Below are positions 8,401 through 17,718 of a stretch of DNA of 64,000 nucleotides, piece after piece. The translations under genes and the position numbers were made by a program. Under the pieces are notes generated by a model. The model had not been told where the DNA came from. It saw nothing but the letters and a program-made list of their open reading frames with translations, and searched no databases. The DNA comes from DASZHJ01 sp035517495. GTDB lineage: Bacteria > Pseudomonadota > Alphaproteobacteria > ATCC43930 > CGMCC-115725. Position 1 is the first letter of the stretch, and each line of letters opens with the position of its first letter. The DNA lies in the NCBI GenBank assembly GCA_035517495.1, contig DATIYT010000075.1, forward strand, positions 62,001 through 126,000, written 5' to 3'.

Positions 8401-8586
8401 TCAATCGGTCTCGAGAACCGTCGGGCCTGGCACACCAGCCTCCTTCAGAGCGCGCGCCAGCTTTGAGTAAAGATTGGCATGACAACGCTTGCTATTGGCC
8501 TCGTTATTTACGGTGGTATGGAACCAGCCGGAGCGCGGTAGGGTCAGGTGGATGTGACCCGTATTGGCGTCGTACCAAACGCCCAT
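8401..8586 (-). CDS. Small conserved-looking hypothetical protein, start uncertain
   Basis: The frame from ATG 8586 gives 61 residues (GVWYDANTGHIHLTLP, GWFHTTVNN, NLYSKLARALKEAGVPGP). Protein-like sequence continues upstream in frame to about 8634 (SDIRKSEKGGNAAYLT), then meets a TGA with no ATG, GTG or TTG between. An ATG with a GGGAG ribosome site lies at 8637-8639 but in another frame, so a small frameshift near 8635 may have removed the true start. The pattern looks like a small protein seen in Rhizobiales, recalled from memory only. It is convergent with the ATPase gene before it and faces away from the membrane-protein gene after it. Confidence 0.5.
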   Translation of the reverse strand: MGVWYDANTGHIHLTLPRSGWFHTTVNNEANSKRCHANLYSKLARALKEAGVPGPTVLETD

Positions 8587-8787
8587 AGTAAGATAAGCGG
8601 CGTTGCCGCCTTTCTCGCTCTTACGAATGTCGCTTCCATTGGTTCATCTCCCACGCATTCCGCTGTGCTAATGCCAAACGAGAGCGGGAGTTCGCGGGTC
8701 CGTCAAGTGCAGCAGTACGATTTCAAACTCAGGCATTACCGAGCTTCGCGAGCGTCTTCGAAGCCTAAGTGATTGGGGACAACTCCG

Positions 8788-9342
8788 ATGTTTGACTACT
8801 ATCGAACGCTTATTGGAACTGCTGTTCGACATTCGGTTCACTTAACGCATGGCATTGTGGCGTTCGCTATCGTGGTTTTGGGTGCCCTTCCACACCTCTT
8901 TCCGGCAATTTCTTTCTTACCAAAACTGGATGAGTGGGCCATCATCTCGCTGGCCTTTGCTGGGGCCATTGTAGTGCGATTGATACTTGCTCCGTATTGG
9001 ATTTGGGATGAGCAGCGACAACAGATATCAGGCCTGGAGTCACAAATCGCCGAGCTAAAAATGGTCGCGCCTCAGGGAACACCTGAAATTATACTTTACG
9101 TCGCAACAGAAAAAGATTCGCATGTCATTCCACTGGGCGAAAACAAATTTAATGTCATGTTTAGACATCCGCTGCGGTGTACTCCGACTATCAAATTTAG
9201 GGAGCCAGATCCCAAAACCTTCGCTACACAAACGCTGATGGAGTATTGGACTCCAATGGGGTTCACAGTCACCTTCCCAAGGTCGGCCGGGGAAGTACGC
9301 ACATTGCGCTTTGAAGCAAATGCCCATCCACTTGGGGCTTGA
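8788..9342 (+). CDS. Hypothetical membrane protein with coiled coil
   Basis: Protein of 184 residues from ATG 8788, chosen over the TTG at 8773 because GGGGA precedes it at normal distance. Two hydrophobic helices lie near residues 20-40 (GIVAFAIVVLGALPHL) and 50-72 (IISLAFAGAIVVRLIL), followed by a short coiled coil (DEQRQQISGLESQIAELK) and a soluble C-terminal domain with many beta-strand-like segments. No family recognised. It ends ten bases before the trpF stop codon on the other strand and marks the edge of the inserted block. Confidence 0.65.
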   Translation: MFDYYRTLIGTAVRHSVHLTHGIVAFAIVVLGALPHLFPAISFLPKLDEWAIISLAFAGAIVVRLILAPYWIWDEQRQQISGLESQIAELKMVAPQGTPEIILYVATEKDSHVIPLGENKFNVMFRHPLRCTPTIKFREPDPKTFATQTLMEYWTPMGFTVTFPRSAGEVRTLRFEANAHPLGA

Positions 9343-9352
9343 TAGACCAAGC

Positions 9353-10003
9353 TCACCCCAGCGCCCGCACCACCGCGAGGAATTCCGCGATCTTGGCCAA
9401 ATCCTTCTGCCCCGGCCGAAGCTCGACGCCGGAGGAGACGTCGACTGCGGTGGTTCCGGTGGTCGCGACCGCCTCGGCGACGTTCTTGGCCGTGAGCCCG
9501 CCCGAGAGCATCCACGGTTTGCGCCAGGTGCGACCCCTGAGCAGTTGCCAATCGAAGGCGAGACCATTGCCACCCGGGAGGAAAACGGCATCCGCGCGCG
9601 GCGGCTTCGCATCGAACAACAGCCAATCCGCGACCGCCAGATATGGCTCGGCCGTTTCGGGATCTCCGGGACCCGCGATCGGGATTGCCTTCATCACGGG
9701 AACGCGGAATCGCGCCTTCACCTCGCCCACCCTGCGCGGGGACTCGCGCCCGTGGAATTGCAGGAGGTCGAGCGGGACGCGAGCGAGCACCGCTTCGAGC
9801 GTTGCATCGGCGACATCGACGAAGAGGCCCACGCGCGTCAATCCGCTGGGCACGCGCGCCGCCAGCGCCGCCGCCTGCTCAGGCGTCACATAGCGCGGGC
9901 TCGGCGGGTAAAACACAAAGCCCACGAAGCGCGCGCCGTTCTCGATTGCGGCGTCCACGGCCTCGGCGGTCGAAAGACCGCAGATTTTGGCGGCGACCGT
10001 CAT
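9353..10003 (-). CDS. trpF: Phosphoribosylanthranilate isomerase
   Basis: TrpF converts N-(5-phosphoribosyl)anthranilate to the carboxyphenylamino-deoxyribulose phosphate form in tryptophan synthesis. The 216-residue barrel has the catalytic Cys in KICGLS near residue 8, the general acid Asp in LFVDVAD near residue 63, and the phosphate-site motifs LSGGLTAKN and VDVSSGVE. Its start overlaps the pyrF stop by four bases. It is cut off from trpB by the inserted block. Confidence 0.96.
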   Translation of the reverse strand: MTVAAKICGLSTAEAVDAAIENGARFVGFVFYPPSPRYVTPEQAAALAARVPSGLTRVGLFVDVADATLEAVLARVPLDLLQFHGRESPRRVGEVKARFRVPVMKAIPIAGPGDPETAEPYLAVADWLLFDAKPPRADAVFLPGGNGLAFDWQLLRGRTWRKPWMLSGGLTAKNVAEAVATTGTTAVDVSSGVELRPGQKDLAKIAEFLAVVRALG

Positions 10004-10725
10004 CGCAATTCATCCAAGATCGCCTGCGCCGCGGCACTGGGGTGCGGTGCTTCGATGATCGGCCGACCTACCACCAGATAATCGGCGCCAGCCTGCATCG
10101 CGGCGCGCGGCCCCATGACCCGCTTCTGGTCGGCACTCGCCGCACCCGCAGGGCGGATTCCCGGCACCACCAGCAGGAAATCGGAACCGAGCAATTCGCG
10201 CAACGCCGCCACTTCCTGTGGCGCGCAGACGACGCCGTCGAGACCGCTGTCGCGAGCGAGCAGGGCAAGGCGCCGAACCTGCTCGCCGACCGGGCCACGC
10301 TGTCCCAGCGCCGCCAGGTCACCCTCGTCGAGGCTCGTCAGCACCGTGACGCCCAGCAGCTTCGGGCGACGCTTGCCCGCAGCACTCGCTGCGTCGGCGG
10401 CTTGGAGCGCAGCCCGCATCATCGCGGGTCCGCCCGCCGCATGGATCGTCAGCAGCATCGGCTGCAGCCGGGCCACTGCGCGCACCGCGCCTGCAACCGT
10501 GTTCGGGATGTCGTGCAGCTTCAGGTCCAGGAACAGCGGCAAGCCCGCCGGCACCACCTTGGTCACACCTTCGGGGCCGTTCGCCGCGAAGAACTCGAGA
10601 CCGAGCTTGATCCCGCCGACGGTACCCGCGACCGCGCGCACGATCGCCTGCGCCTTTGCCAGGTCGGCCGTGTCGATCGCGCAGAAGACGGGGTTGGCGG
10701 GGGTCATCGGTGTCTCATCGCCCAA
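10000..10725 (-). CDS. pyrF: Orotidine 5'-phosphate decarboxylase
   Basis: Last step of UMP synthesis. The catalytic Asp-Lys-Asp set is in FLDLKLHDIPNT (near residue 72) and the phosphate-binding end is GIRP...VVGRPI. ATG codons at 10725 and 10710 are both possible; the second gives the usual N-terminus (MTPANPVFCAIDT) and may be the true start. It overlaps trpF (ATGA), so the two are cotranscribed. Confidence 0.95.
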   Translation of the reverse strand: MGDETPMTPANPVFCAIDTADLAKAQAIVRAVAGTVGGIKLGLEFFAANGPEGVTKVVPAGLPLFLDLKLHDIPNTVAGAVRAVARLQPMLLTIHAAGGPAMMRAALQAADAASAAGKRRPKLLGVTVLTSLDEGDLAALGQRGPVGEQVRRLALLARDSGLDGVVCAPQEVAALRELLGSDFLLVVPGIRPAGAASADQKRVMGPRAAMQAGADYLVVGRPIIEAPHPSAAAQAILDELR

Positions 10726-10780
10726 GGGAACGAGCCGGCACGCGCATTTGTTCCGGACTCGGAAGAGCCGTCAAGCAGAC

Positions 10781-10860
10781 GCTATTTTCGCCGGGAAGAC
10801 ATGAGGATCACGAAGAAACAAGCGCTCTGCCTTCGTGTTCTTCGCGCTTCGCGGTGAATT
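10781..10860. repeat. Dispersed CTTCGTG/CTTCGCG-type intergenic repeat
   Basis: Bases 10811-10860 contain TCACGAAGAA and, inverted, CTTCGTGTTCTTCGCG followed by CTTCGCGGTGAA. Closely related sequence occurs at 15239-15262 (inverted) and 15351-15383. It is an intergenic repeat family, here downstream of the luciferase-like gene and upstream of pyrF. Confidence 0.6.
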
Positions 10861-10880
10861 CCTTCTCGGTGCTGGACGAG

Positions 10881-11720
10881 TTAAAGCAATGCCGCATACT
10901 GGTCCAGCAGCCGCAGCACCTGGTCGCGGCCTTGGTCCGGCACGTCGAAGAGCGCGCGCGTGATACCTGCCGCGCGGTAGCCGTCGAGCAGCGCTTTGTC
11001 GGGCTTCACCCGGAACAGCGTGATCGAGAAATCGGCGGGATTGCGCTTGGCGGCCTCGGCCGTCCGCCGCAGACGCTCCATCGCCGCCTTAGCGTCGAAA
11101 TCGGCTTTGGGCCGCGGGAACCAGCCATTGCCGAACTCCACCACGCGCGTCAGCGTGTGGTCGCTCTCGCCGCCCAACAGGATCGGCGGGTGCGGCTTCT
11201 GCAGCGGCTTCGGGTAGCACCAGACCGGATCGAAATTCACAAGGTCGCCGTGGAACACCGCCTCGTCCCTGGTCCAGAGCGCCTTCATCGCCAACACGCG
11301 CTCGCACATCAGCTTGAAGCGGGTTTCGAAGCGCGTGCCATGATTTTCCATCTCCTCGGCGTTCCAGCCGGCACCGACGCCGAAGTCGAAGCGCCCACCG
11401 GAGAAATGATCGAGGCTCGCCACCACTTTCGCGGTGACGATCGGATCGCGTTCGGTGACAAGGCAAATGCCGGTGCCGAGGCGCAGGGTCTTGGTCGCGG
11501 CCGCCGCGAACGAGAGCGCCACGAAGGGGTCGTGCGTGTGCAAATAGCGCTTGGGTAACTCTCCGCCCGATGGGAACGGCGTTCGGCGGCTCACGGGGAT
11601 GTGCGTGTGCTCGCAGAGGTACAGCGATTCAAAACCGCGATCCTCGAGTGCGCGGGCCAATTCGCCGATCTCGATACCGTACTGGGTTGGAAAATAAAAC
11701 ACGCCGATCTGCATTGGCAT
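10881..11720 (-). CDS. LLM-class (luciferase-like) oxidoreductase
   Basis: A 279-residue TIM-barrel flavin-dependent oxidoreductase of the bacterial luciferase superfamily, with GVFYFPTQYG at the start, LRLGTGICLVTERDP, and the hallmark FDFGVGAGWNAEE near residue 115. The subfamily is of the kind usually annotated as F420-dependent, but cofactor choice (F420 or FMN) cannot be read with certainty here. No substrate is evident. It lies downstream of the aspartate dehydrogenase and liv genes on the same strand, separated by a dispersed repeat, so cotranscription is uncertain. Confidence 0.85.
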   Translation of the reverse strand: MPMQIGVFYFPTQYGIEIGELARALEDRGFESLYLCEHTHIPVSRRTPFPSGGELPKRYLHTHDPFVALSFAAAATKTLRLGTGICLVTERDPIVTAKVVASLDHFSGGRFDFGVGAGWNAEEMENHGTRFETRFKLMCERVLAMKALWTRDEAVFHGDLVNFDPVWCYPKPLQKPHPPILLGGESDHTLTRVVEFGNGWFPRPKADFDAKAAMERLRRTAEAAKRNPADFSITLFRVKPDKALLDGYRAAGITRALFDVPDQGRDQVLRLLDQYAALL

Positions 11721-11801
11721 CTCCCCTCGTCAACGACCCAGAACCGCCAAACCACCATAGCAAACTACGTCCAAACCCGATGGCTCTTTCGGAGAAGTCA
11801 C

Positions 11802-11870
11802 AGTAGGGCAGTGAGGCTGATAGTGAGAGAACAAATTCAATCTCATTGCCTCACCGTCTCAATATGCATC
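11802..11870. repeat. Dispersed palindromic repeat, second copy at 40826-40900
   Basis: The segment has GGCAGTGAGGC facing GCCTCACCGTCTCA and is similar, in reverse orientation, to 40826-40900 (shared blocks GGCAATGAGATT and GCCTCACTGCC). It fills the gap just after the aspartate dehydrogenase stop codon and may act as a terminator. Confidence 0.6.
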
Positions 11871-11871
11871 G

Positions 11872-12663
11872 CTAGCCGCCCACGACAAAGCGGCTCGCGA
11901 TTTGGCGCAGGGACTTGATGACGGCCATGGCGACGAGGCGGCCGGTCTTGGGATTACTCTCGGTCGGGATCACGTCCTCACGAAAGTGGAAGCTCCCGAA
12001 AGCGCCTCGCGCCTCGATCTCCACCACATGCGTCCTGATTCCGGGATCGGCGATAATGACGAGGCGCGTGCGGTCGAGCCCGATACCCGCGAGCGCCGCC
12101 GCCGCGGAGATGTTGACGTTCTGCGGATACCGCCGCGCGCCTTCGCGCACCGGACCGTCGTAGAGAACGACCGGCACTGCAAGCTGGTCGAGATCATGGA
12201 GAGATTCGGCCTCGGTGCCTTTCCAGCTCAACGGGTCCTTGCGCACGGTGACGGCGACGTCGTCGAGCCCGCCGACGGCGGCACCCGCGAGAATGTCGAG
12301 CGCGCCGATCCCCGCCGACGGTACCACGAGGCGAACCCTCCCCGCCTCGGCCGCGCGCTGCAAGCGATCGAACAACGCGGGATCGGTGAGCGCGCCCGCC
12401 GATGTCACCAGCAGATCACTGCCGCCCGCGAGCACGCGCTCGCCATGATCGCGAACGGCTTGATGGCCGGCGCATTCAAGTACGGCATCGAACGGCTCGG
12501 CAAAGAACGCTTCCGGATCGGATGTCAGCAGCCGGCGCGAATTTCCAGGACGCGGACGGCGTACCAACACCGCCGCGAGATCGACCCCGGGGATGTCGCC
12601 GCGATCGGCCGCCGCCAGGACTTCGCCACCGATCGCGCCAAGACCGATGAGGCCCACACGCAT
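11872..12663 (-). CDS. nadX: L-aspartate dehydrogenase
   Basis: A 263-residue NAD(P)-dependent dehydrogenase of the NadX/DUF108 family: the Rossmann motif GLIGLGAIGG is at the N-terminus and the family signatures VTSAGALTD, VPSAGIGALD and PQNVNISAAAALAG are present. The enzyme makes iminoaspartate (NAD synthesis) or degrades aspartate to oxaloacetate and ammonia. The start ATG 12663 is chosen because the upstream extension to 12699 would overlap livM. It lies four bases after the livM stop, so it belongs to the liv operon, which hints that the importer carries an acidic amino acid or precursor (inference). Confidence 0.9.
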   Translation of the reverse strand: MRVGLIGLGAIGGEVLAAADRGDIPGVDLAAVLVRRPRPGNSRRLLTSDPEAFFAEPFDAVLECAGHQAVRDHGERVLAGGSDLLVTSAGALTDPALFDRLQRAAEAGRVRLVVPSAGIGALDILAGAAVGGLDDVAVTVRKDPLSWKGTEAESLHDLDQLAVPVVLYDGPVREGARRYPQNVNISAAAALAGIGLDRTRLVIIADPGIRTHVVEIEARGAFGSFHFREDVIPTESNPKTGRLVAMAVIKSLRQIASRFVVGG

Positions 12664-12667
12664 GACC

Positions 12668-13645
12668 CTAGTCCGCCGCCGCCGCTTGCGGCTGGGCACG
12701 GGCGGTCCTGCGCCGCTCGAACAGTCCCATGATGCCGCGGGGCATGAAGATGATGAAGAGAATCAGCAGCAGGCCGTAAATCGTGTTGGCGGCGCCGATG
12801 AAATGCACGCCAAAGAGGATGCGGAGCCCCTCGGTGAGCGCCAGGGTCAAGAGCGCGCCGACCGAGGGACCGAGCGCGCTATACATGCCGCCCGCAATCG
12901 CCGCGAACACGATCTGCAAGGAGACGCCGACGCCGGCCACGGTCTCGGGGTTGAGGTAGTTCAGATACTGCGTGTAGATCGAGCCACCAACCGCGGTCAC
13001 AGCCGCACTCACCACGGTTAAACGCAGCTTCTCGCGCATCACATTGATCCCAACCGCGGCGGCCGCGGTCTCGTCCTCGCCGATCGCCTCGGCGGCGGCG
13101 CGGCGCATTCCATGGCTCGCCCAATAGCGAATAGCCAACACGATGAGCCACAGCACGAGCGCGAGGAAATAGAAGTAGCGGCGCTCCGGGAATTGCAACG
13201 CGTACCAGGAATGGCCGACCGCCCGCGGCGTCATGCCGAGCGAGCCGCCGGTCACGTCGCGCGCGGCGATGATCACCAGCGCCACGACCTGCCCCAACGC
13301 CAAAGTCACCAGCGCGAAATAGTGGCCGACGATGCGCATGTGGAAGCAAGCGAAGCCGATCGCCAGCGCCAGCAATGCGGCGCCGAGCGCGCCCAAGGGA
13401 ATGCCGAGCCAGGGCGTCAGCCCGTAGTAATTCCACAGCAGCGCCGAAGTATAGGCGCCGACACCCATGAATGCGCCGTGCCCGATCGACACCAATCCGA
13501 AGCGCCCCATGAAGGCCCAGGCCGTGTAGATGCCGCTCCAGATCAGCACCTGTATCGCGATGTGCAAGAAATAGTCGGGCAACAAAAATGGCAGCACGAC
13601 GAGCGCCGCGAGGCCGAGCGCGTACCCTGCAGCCTGCGCCTTCAT
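12668..13645 (-). CDS. livM: Branched-chain amino-acid type ABC permease LivM
   Basis: Inner-membrane permease of 325 residues with about nine hydrophobic segments. The typical LivM signature GLVSIGHGAFMGVGAYTSA lies near residues 50-68. It pairs with LivH to form the channel. Its ATG overlaps the livH stop (ATGA). The actual substrate may be any amino acid, amide or urea, since the family is broad. Confidence 0.93.
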   Translation of the reverse strand: MKAQAAGYALGLAALVVLPFLLPDYFLHIAIQVLIWSGIYTAWAFMGRFGLVSIGHGAFMGVGAYTSALLWNYYGLTPWLGIPLGALGAALLALAIGFACFHMRIVGHYFALVTLALGQVVALVIIAARDVTGGSLGMTPRAVGHSWYALQFPERRYFYFLALVLWLIVLAIRYWASHGMRRAAAEAIGEDETAAAAVGINVMREKLRLTVVSAAVTAVGGSIYTQYLNYLNPETVAGVGVSLQIVFAAIAGGMYSALGPSVGALLTLALTEGLRILFGVHFIGAANTIYGLLLILFIIFMPRGIMGLFERRRTARAQPQAAAAD

Positions 13646-14496
13646 CGTCCCAATATCCCTTTGGGCCGAAGCACGATCATCACGATGAACAGCACGAAAG
13701 CGAGCACGTCCGAAAGCTCCACCGAAGTGTAGTAGCCGCCGATCGAGATGATCTGGCTCATGACGAAGGCCGCGATCACGCCGCCGATCATGTTGCCGAG
13801 CCCGCCCAGCACGCAGATCATGAAGACGATCGGACCGAAGGTGAGGCCGAGGAACGGGTGCACATCGTATTGCAGCACCAGCAGGCAGGAAGAGAGCCCG
13901 GCGAGGCCGCCACCGATTGCCGAGGTGGTCAGATAGATACGCCGCTCATCGACGCCCATCAGCCCCATCACCTCGCGATCCTGCGAAATCGCGCGGATCG
14001 CAGTCCCGAGATAAGTCTTGGCAAGAAAGAAATAAAGGCCGGCCGCTCCCAGAAGAGCGGCGATGAAGGCCAGAAGCCGCGAGAAGCTCAGGTCGATTTG
14101 GCCCAGCTCGATAATCGGCAAACGGATGCCGACGTTGCGGAAATCGGTGCCGAACAGCAGCGTCGCGAAGCTCTGCAGGAAAAATAACAGTCCGCCGGTC
14201 GCGAGCAGCTGGTTGATCGGCGGCGAGCCCAGGATCGGTTCGATGATGACGCGATGCAACAATACGCCCAGCACGGCCACCAGCAAGATCGCGGCGAGGC
14301 CCGCAAGCAGGAACGGCCAGCCGTAATAGACGTGCAGCCAATAGATCGCGTACATGCCAACCATCACCAGCTCGGCATAGCAAATCCAGACCACGTCGAT
14401 CACGCCGAAGATCAGATTGAGCCCGAGCGCCAACAGCGCCAGCAAGCCTCCGAGCATGATGCCGTCCAGCACGGCTTCGAGGAGGAAGATGTCCAT
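13642..14496 (-). CDS. livH: Branched-chain amino-acid type ABC permease LivH
   Basis: Inner-membrane permease of 284 residues starting MDIFLLEAVLDGIMLGG, with LLALLALGLNLIFGVIDVV typical of LivH and about eight membrane helices. Overlaps livM by four bases and starts 13 bases after livF. Forms the transmembrane pore with LivM. Confidence 0.93.
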   Translation of the reverse strand: MDIFLLEAVLDGIMLGGLLALLALGLNLIFGVIDVVWICYAELVMVGMYAIYWLHVYYGWPFLLAGLAAILLVAVLGVLLHRVIIEPILGSPPINQLLATGGLLFFLQSFATLLFGTDFRNVGIRLPIIELGQIDLSFSRLLAFIAALLGAAGLYFFLAKTYLGTAIRAISQDREVMGLMGVDERRIYLTTSAIGGGLAGLSSCLLVLQYDVHPFLGLTFGPIVFMICVLGGLGNMIGGVIAAFVMSQIISIGGYYTSVELSDVLAFVLFIVMIVLRPKGILGR

Positions 14497-14509
14497 GGGG
14501 TGCCGTACC

Positions 14510-15214
<705 letters not shown>

Positions 15215-15238
15215 GGTTCATATCCCCGCCCACAACCG

Positions 15239-15383
15239 GTCTCACCGCGAAGACGCGAAGGAGTTGGATCACGATAGAGCAAGCGCAGAAACCTCCTCAG
15301 GTGTACTCATAGAGACCCGATTCGCATCGCAGCCCAACCAACGCTATTCCCTCTTCGTGTCCTTCGCGGCTTCGTGGTGAACA
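15239..15383. repeat. Dispersed repeat unit with inverted ends, running into livG
   Basis: TCACCGCGAAGACGCGAAGG at 15239-15260 is inverted relative to CTTCGTGTCCTTCGCGGCTT and following bases at 15353-15383. The unit fills the livF-livG gap and its right half overlaps the 3' end of livG (stop at 15344). Related sequence is at 10811-10860. Confidence 0.7.
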
Positions 15384-16114
15384 CTGTCATTGTTTCCCTG
15401 CTTTCCCAGATACACCTCGACCACGCGCGCATCGTTGGCGGCGGCGCCGGGCTCGCCCTCGAAAATCTTTTCGCCGTGATCGAGCACGATGACCCGATCG
15501 ACCACCGGCATGAGAACGCCCATGATGTGCTCGACCCAGATGATGGTGATGCCGAGGCGGTCGCGAATATCGCGCAGCATCGCCGCGGCGCGCTGCATCT
15601 CGGCGGCGTCGAGCCCACCCAGGCTTTCGTCCGCGAGCAACAACTTGGGCTCGCCCGCAAGCGCGCGGGCGAGTTCGAGCTTCTTGAGTTGCGCGGCACC
15701 GAGCCCCTCGGTACTCGTCTCGGGGTCGACGCCCAATCCCACCAGCTCCAGCGCCGAAGCGGCGCGTCGGCGCGTCTCGGCCGCGCTGGCGGCACCCGCC
15801 TGGCTGTAATGGGCGGCAAGCGCCACGTTCTCGATGATGCTGAGTTTTCGAAAGGGGCGCGGGATCTGAAACGTGCGCGCGATCCCGAGCCGGCATATGC
15901 GGTGCGCGGCGGTGCCCGCGATCTCGCGTCCGCGATAGCGGATCGAACCCGCGCTCGGCTCGAGCGCGCCCGCGATCAAGTTGAAGGTCGTGCTCTTGCC
16001 CGAGCCGTTGGGTCCGATCAGCCCCAGAATCTCGCCTTCGCGCAGCTCGAAGGAAATCCGGTTGACCGCGACGAATCCGCCGAAGCGCTTGGTGAGCCCG
16101 GATACCGCGAGCAA
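15344..16114 (-). CDS. livG: Branched-chain amino-acid type ABC ATPase LivG
   Basis: ATPase of 256 residues with Walker A GPNGSGKST, Q-loop region ARTFQIPRPFRKLSIIENV, and Walker B LLLADESLGGLD. The ABC signature is degenerate: LGAAQLKKLELARAL stands where LSGGQ is expected. The last dozen residues (VHHEAAKDTKRE) are encoded by a dispersed intergenic repeat, so the native C-terminus was replaced or extended by repeat insertion. The stop of the upstream binding-protein gene is only two bases from the livG ATG. Confidence 0.93.
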   Translation of the reverse strand: MLAVSGLTKRFGGFVAVNRISFELREGEILGLIGPNGSGKSTTFNLIAGALEPSAGSIRYRGREIAGTAAHRICRLGIARTFQIPRPFRKLSIIENVALAAHYSQAGAASAAETRRRAASALELVGLGVDPETSTEGLGAAQLKKLELARALAGEPKLLLADESLGGLDAAEMQRAAAMLRDIRDRLGITIIWVEHIMGVLMPVVDRVIVLDHGEKIFEGEPGAAANDARVVEVYLGKQGNNDSVHHEAAKDTKRE

Positions 16115-16116
16115 CC

Positions 16117-17433
16117 TCAGCTCATCGCGTAAGGAGAAGACGCCGGCAGCGGCATCACGGGATCATGCGTCCGGATTGCCGTCGGCCACACGACCGCGGT
16201 CGGCAGGCCCGGTATGTATTGCATCACCACCGGAGTCGAGCGCTCATTCTGCCCGGCAAGCGGCGTGCCCGGCGGGTAGAATTTCACCCCGTAGCCCTGG
16301 ATGGTGCCGCCCGCGGGAATATCGACCTCGAGCGCGGCCTTGCGGATCGCCTCGGGATCGACGCCGCCGTATTTCTGGATCGCGATCGGCATCACGTATT
16401 GGAGCAGCAACCAGGTTTGGTTGAAGCCCATTGAGCAATGGGGCGGCACGTCCTGCGAGCCGGTTATCTTCACGTAACGCTCGACCATGGTCTTGATCAG
16501 ATCGCCCATGCCCGGCGCCAAGGTCTTGGGGTCGAGAAGCTGTGCCGCGACCGGATCGATATCGCAGAAGTAGTCGACATCGGTCTTGAAAGTCTCGCGC
16601 AGCTTGTCGATCTGGCTGTAGCCCGCGCCGTTGCCGATCAGCATCTTGAAGCGCAAGCCGGCCTCGCGCGACTGGCGCAGGAACAAGGTGATGTCGGGGT
16701 TGTAGCCGGCGTGAATGATGACGTCGCCCTGCGCCCGGCGCAGCTTGGTCACGAGCGATGAAAGGTCGGGCGCGGTCGCCGAATAGGCCTCGCGCAGCAC
16801 CACAGGAATGCCGAGCTCCTTCGCGACCGCGACGTCGGCGTCGCTGACGCCGGTGCCGTAGGGACCGTCCTCGTGGATGATCGCGAGCTTCACGTCCTTG
16901 GGGTCGATCCCGAGCTTCGCCTTGGCGTTCTCGTTGACGAATTTGACGCCGGCTTCGCCGTACTGGTCGGAATGAATGGTGCCGCGGAATACGTAGGTGA
17001 GGTTCTTGCCCTTGATCACCGACGTCGCAACCGCCGTGGTGATCCAAAGTATTTTCTTCTCCTGATTGAGCTTTTCGGCGAGCGGTACCGCATGAGCGCT
17101 CGAATAGACGCCGAGGACGATGTCGACCTTTTCCTGGCTGATGAGCCGCTCGGCCTCGTTGATGGCGACGTCCGCCTTGCTTTGGGAATCGGCCTTCACC
17201 GGCTCGACCTTGTACTTGCCGAGGACGCCGCCTTTTTCATTGGTGAGGTCGAAGGCGATCTGCGCGCCGACCGCGCAGGCGACCGATCCCGCGGCCGCGA
17301 ACGGCCCCGAGAGATCGTACAGTACGCCGATACGGATTGGGCCCGTGACATCGGCATAGGCGCGGGGGCCGATCAGGCTCAACGCGGCCATCCCGGCGGA
17401 ATACTTAAGCACCGTCCTGCGTGACGTCTTCAT
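16117..17433 (-). CDS. ABC importer substrate-binding protein, LivK-type, Tat signal
   Basis: Periplasmic binding protein of 438 residues of the Leu/Ile/Val-binding family (GPIRIGVLYDLSGPFAAAGS). The N-terminus SRRTVLKYSAGMAALSL is a twin-arginine signal, so export through Tat is predicted, with cleavage near AYA-D. It is the first gene of the operon binding protein-livG-livF-livH-livM-nadX and supplies the substrate specificity, which cannot be read from the sequence. Confidence 0.92.
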   Translation of the reverse strand: MKTSRRTVLKYSAGMAALSLIGPRAYADVTGPIRIGVLYDLSGPFAAAGSVACAVGAQIAFDLTNEKGGVLGKYKVEPVKADSQSKADVAINEAERLISQEKVDIVLGVYSSAHAVPLAEKLNQEKKILWITTAVATSVIKGKNLTYVFRGTIHSDQYGEAGVKFVNENAKAKLGIDPKDVKLAIIHEDGPYGTGVSDADVAVAKELGIPVVLREAYSATAPDLSSLVTKLRRAQGDVIIHAGYNPDITLFLRQSREAGLRFKMLIGNGAGYSQIDKLRETFKTDVDYFCDIDPVAAQLLDPKTLAPGMGDLIKTMVERYVKITGSQDVPPHCSMGFNQTWLLLQYVMPIAIQKYGGVDPEAIRKAALEVDIPAGGTIQGYGVKFYPPGTPLAGQNERSTPVVMQYIPGLPTAVVWPTAIRTHDPVMPLPASSPYAMS

Positions 17434-17718
17434 GAAGGTCTCCCTGATGAGCGCGGCTTAAGCCGTCTTCCCGCGAGGATCGCGTAAAAGAAGTGTTTGG
17501 CAAAGGCCCGAATGTGTCAACGGACTCGGGCGCCCGCCGGACGAATCACCCTCGCCGCTACTCAGCCGAGCAATCCCCCCGACGGACCTCAATCATGCGC
17601 ACGAGCTGCGTCGCCGCGACTTGCGCCTGCGCGGGCGAGCCTCCGTCCGTTTGCTCGCCCACCTGCCCCCCGATAAAGTGCGTGTCGTTTCCACAAGAAT
17701 GTGCCGGGGGGATCGCTC
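17434..17718. other. Divergent intergenic region
   Basis: About 285 bases between the divergent binding-protein gene and the hydrolase gene. It should contain both promoters. A G-rich ribosome site for the hydrolase is at 17704-17711. No other feature is clear. Confidence 0.45.

Larger units (their letters stand above)
7040..9350. other. AT-richer inserted block separating trpF from trpB
   Basis: Between two core genes that normally touch lies a 2.3-kb block whose three genes are AT-richer and use different codons from the trp genes. Its right edge is tight (10 bases from the trpF stop). I found no flanking repeats, integrase or transposase, so the mode of entry is unknown. Confidence 0.55.

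Noticed and set aside
8401..9342. Toxin-antitoxin pair
   Set aside because: The two small genes are on opposite strands, one is a membrane protein, and neither shows toxin or antitoxin motifs.
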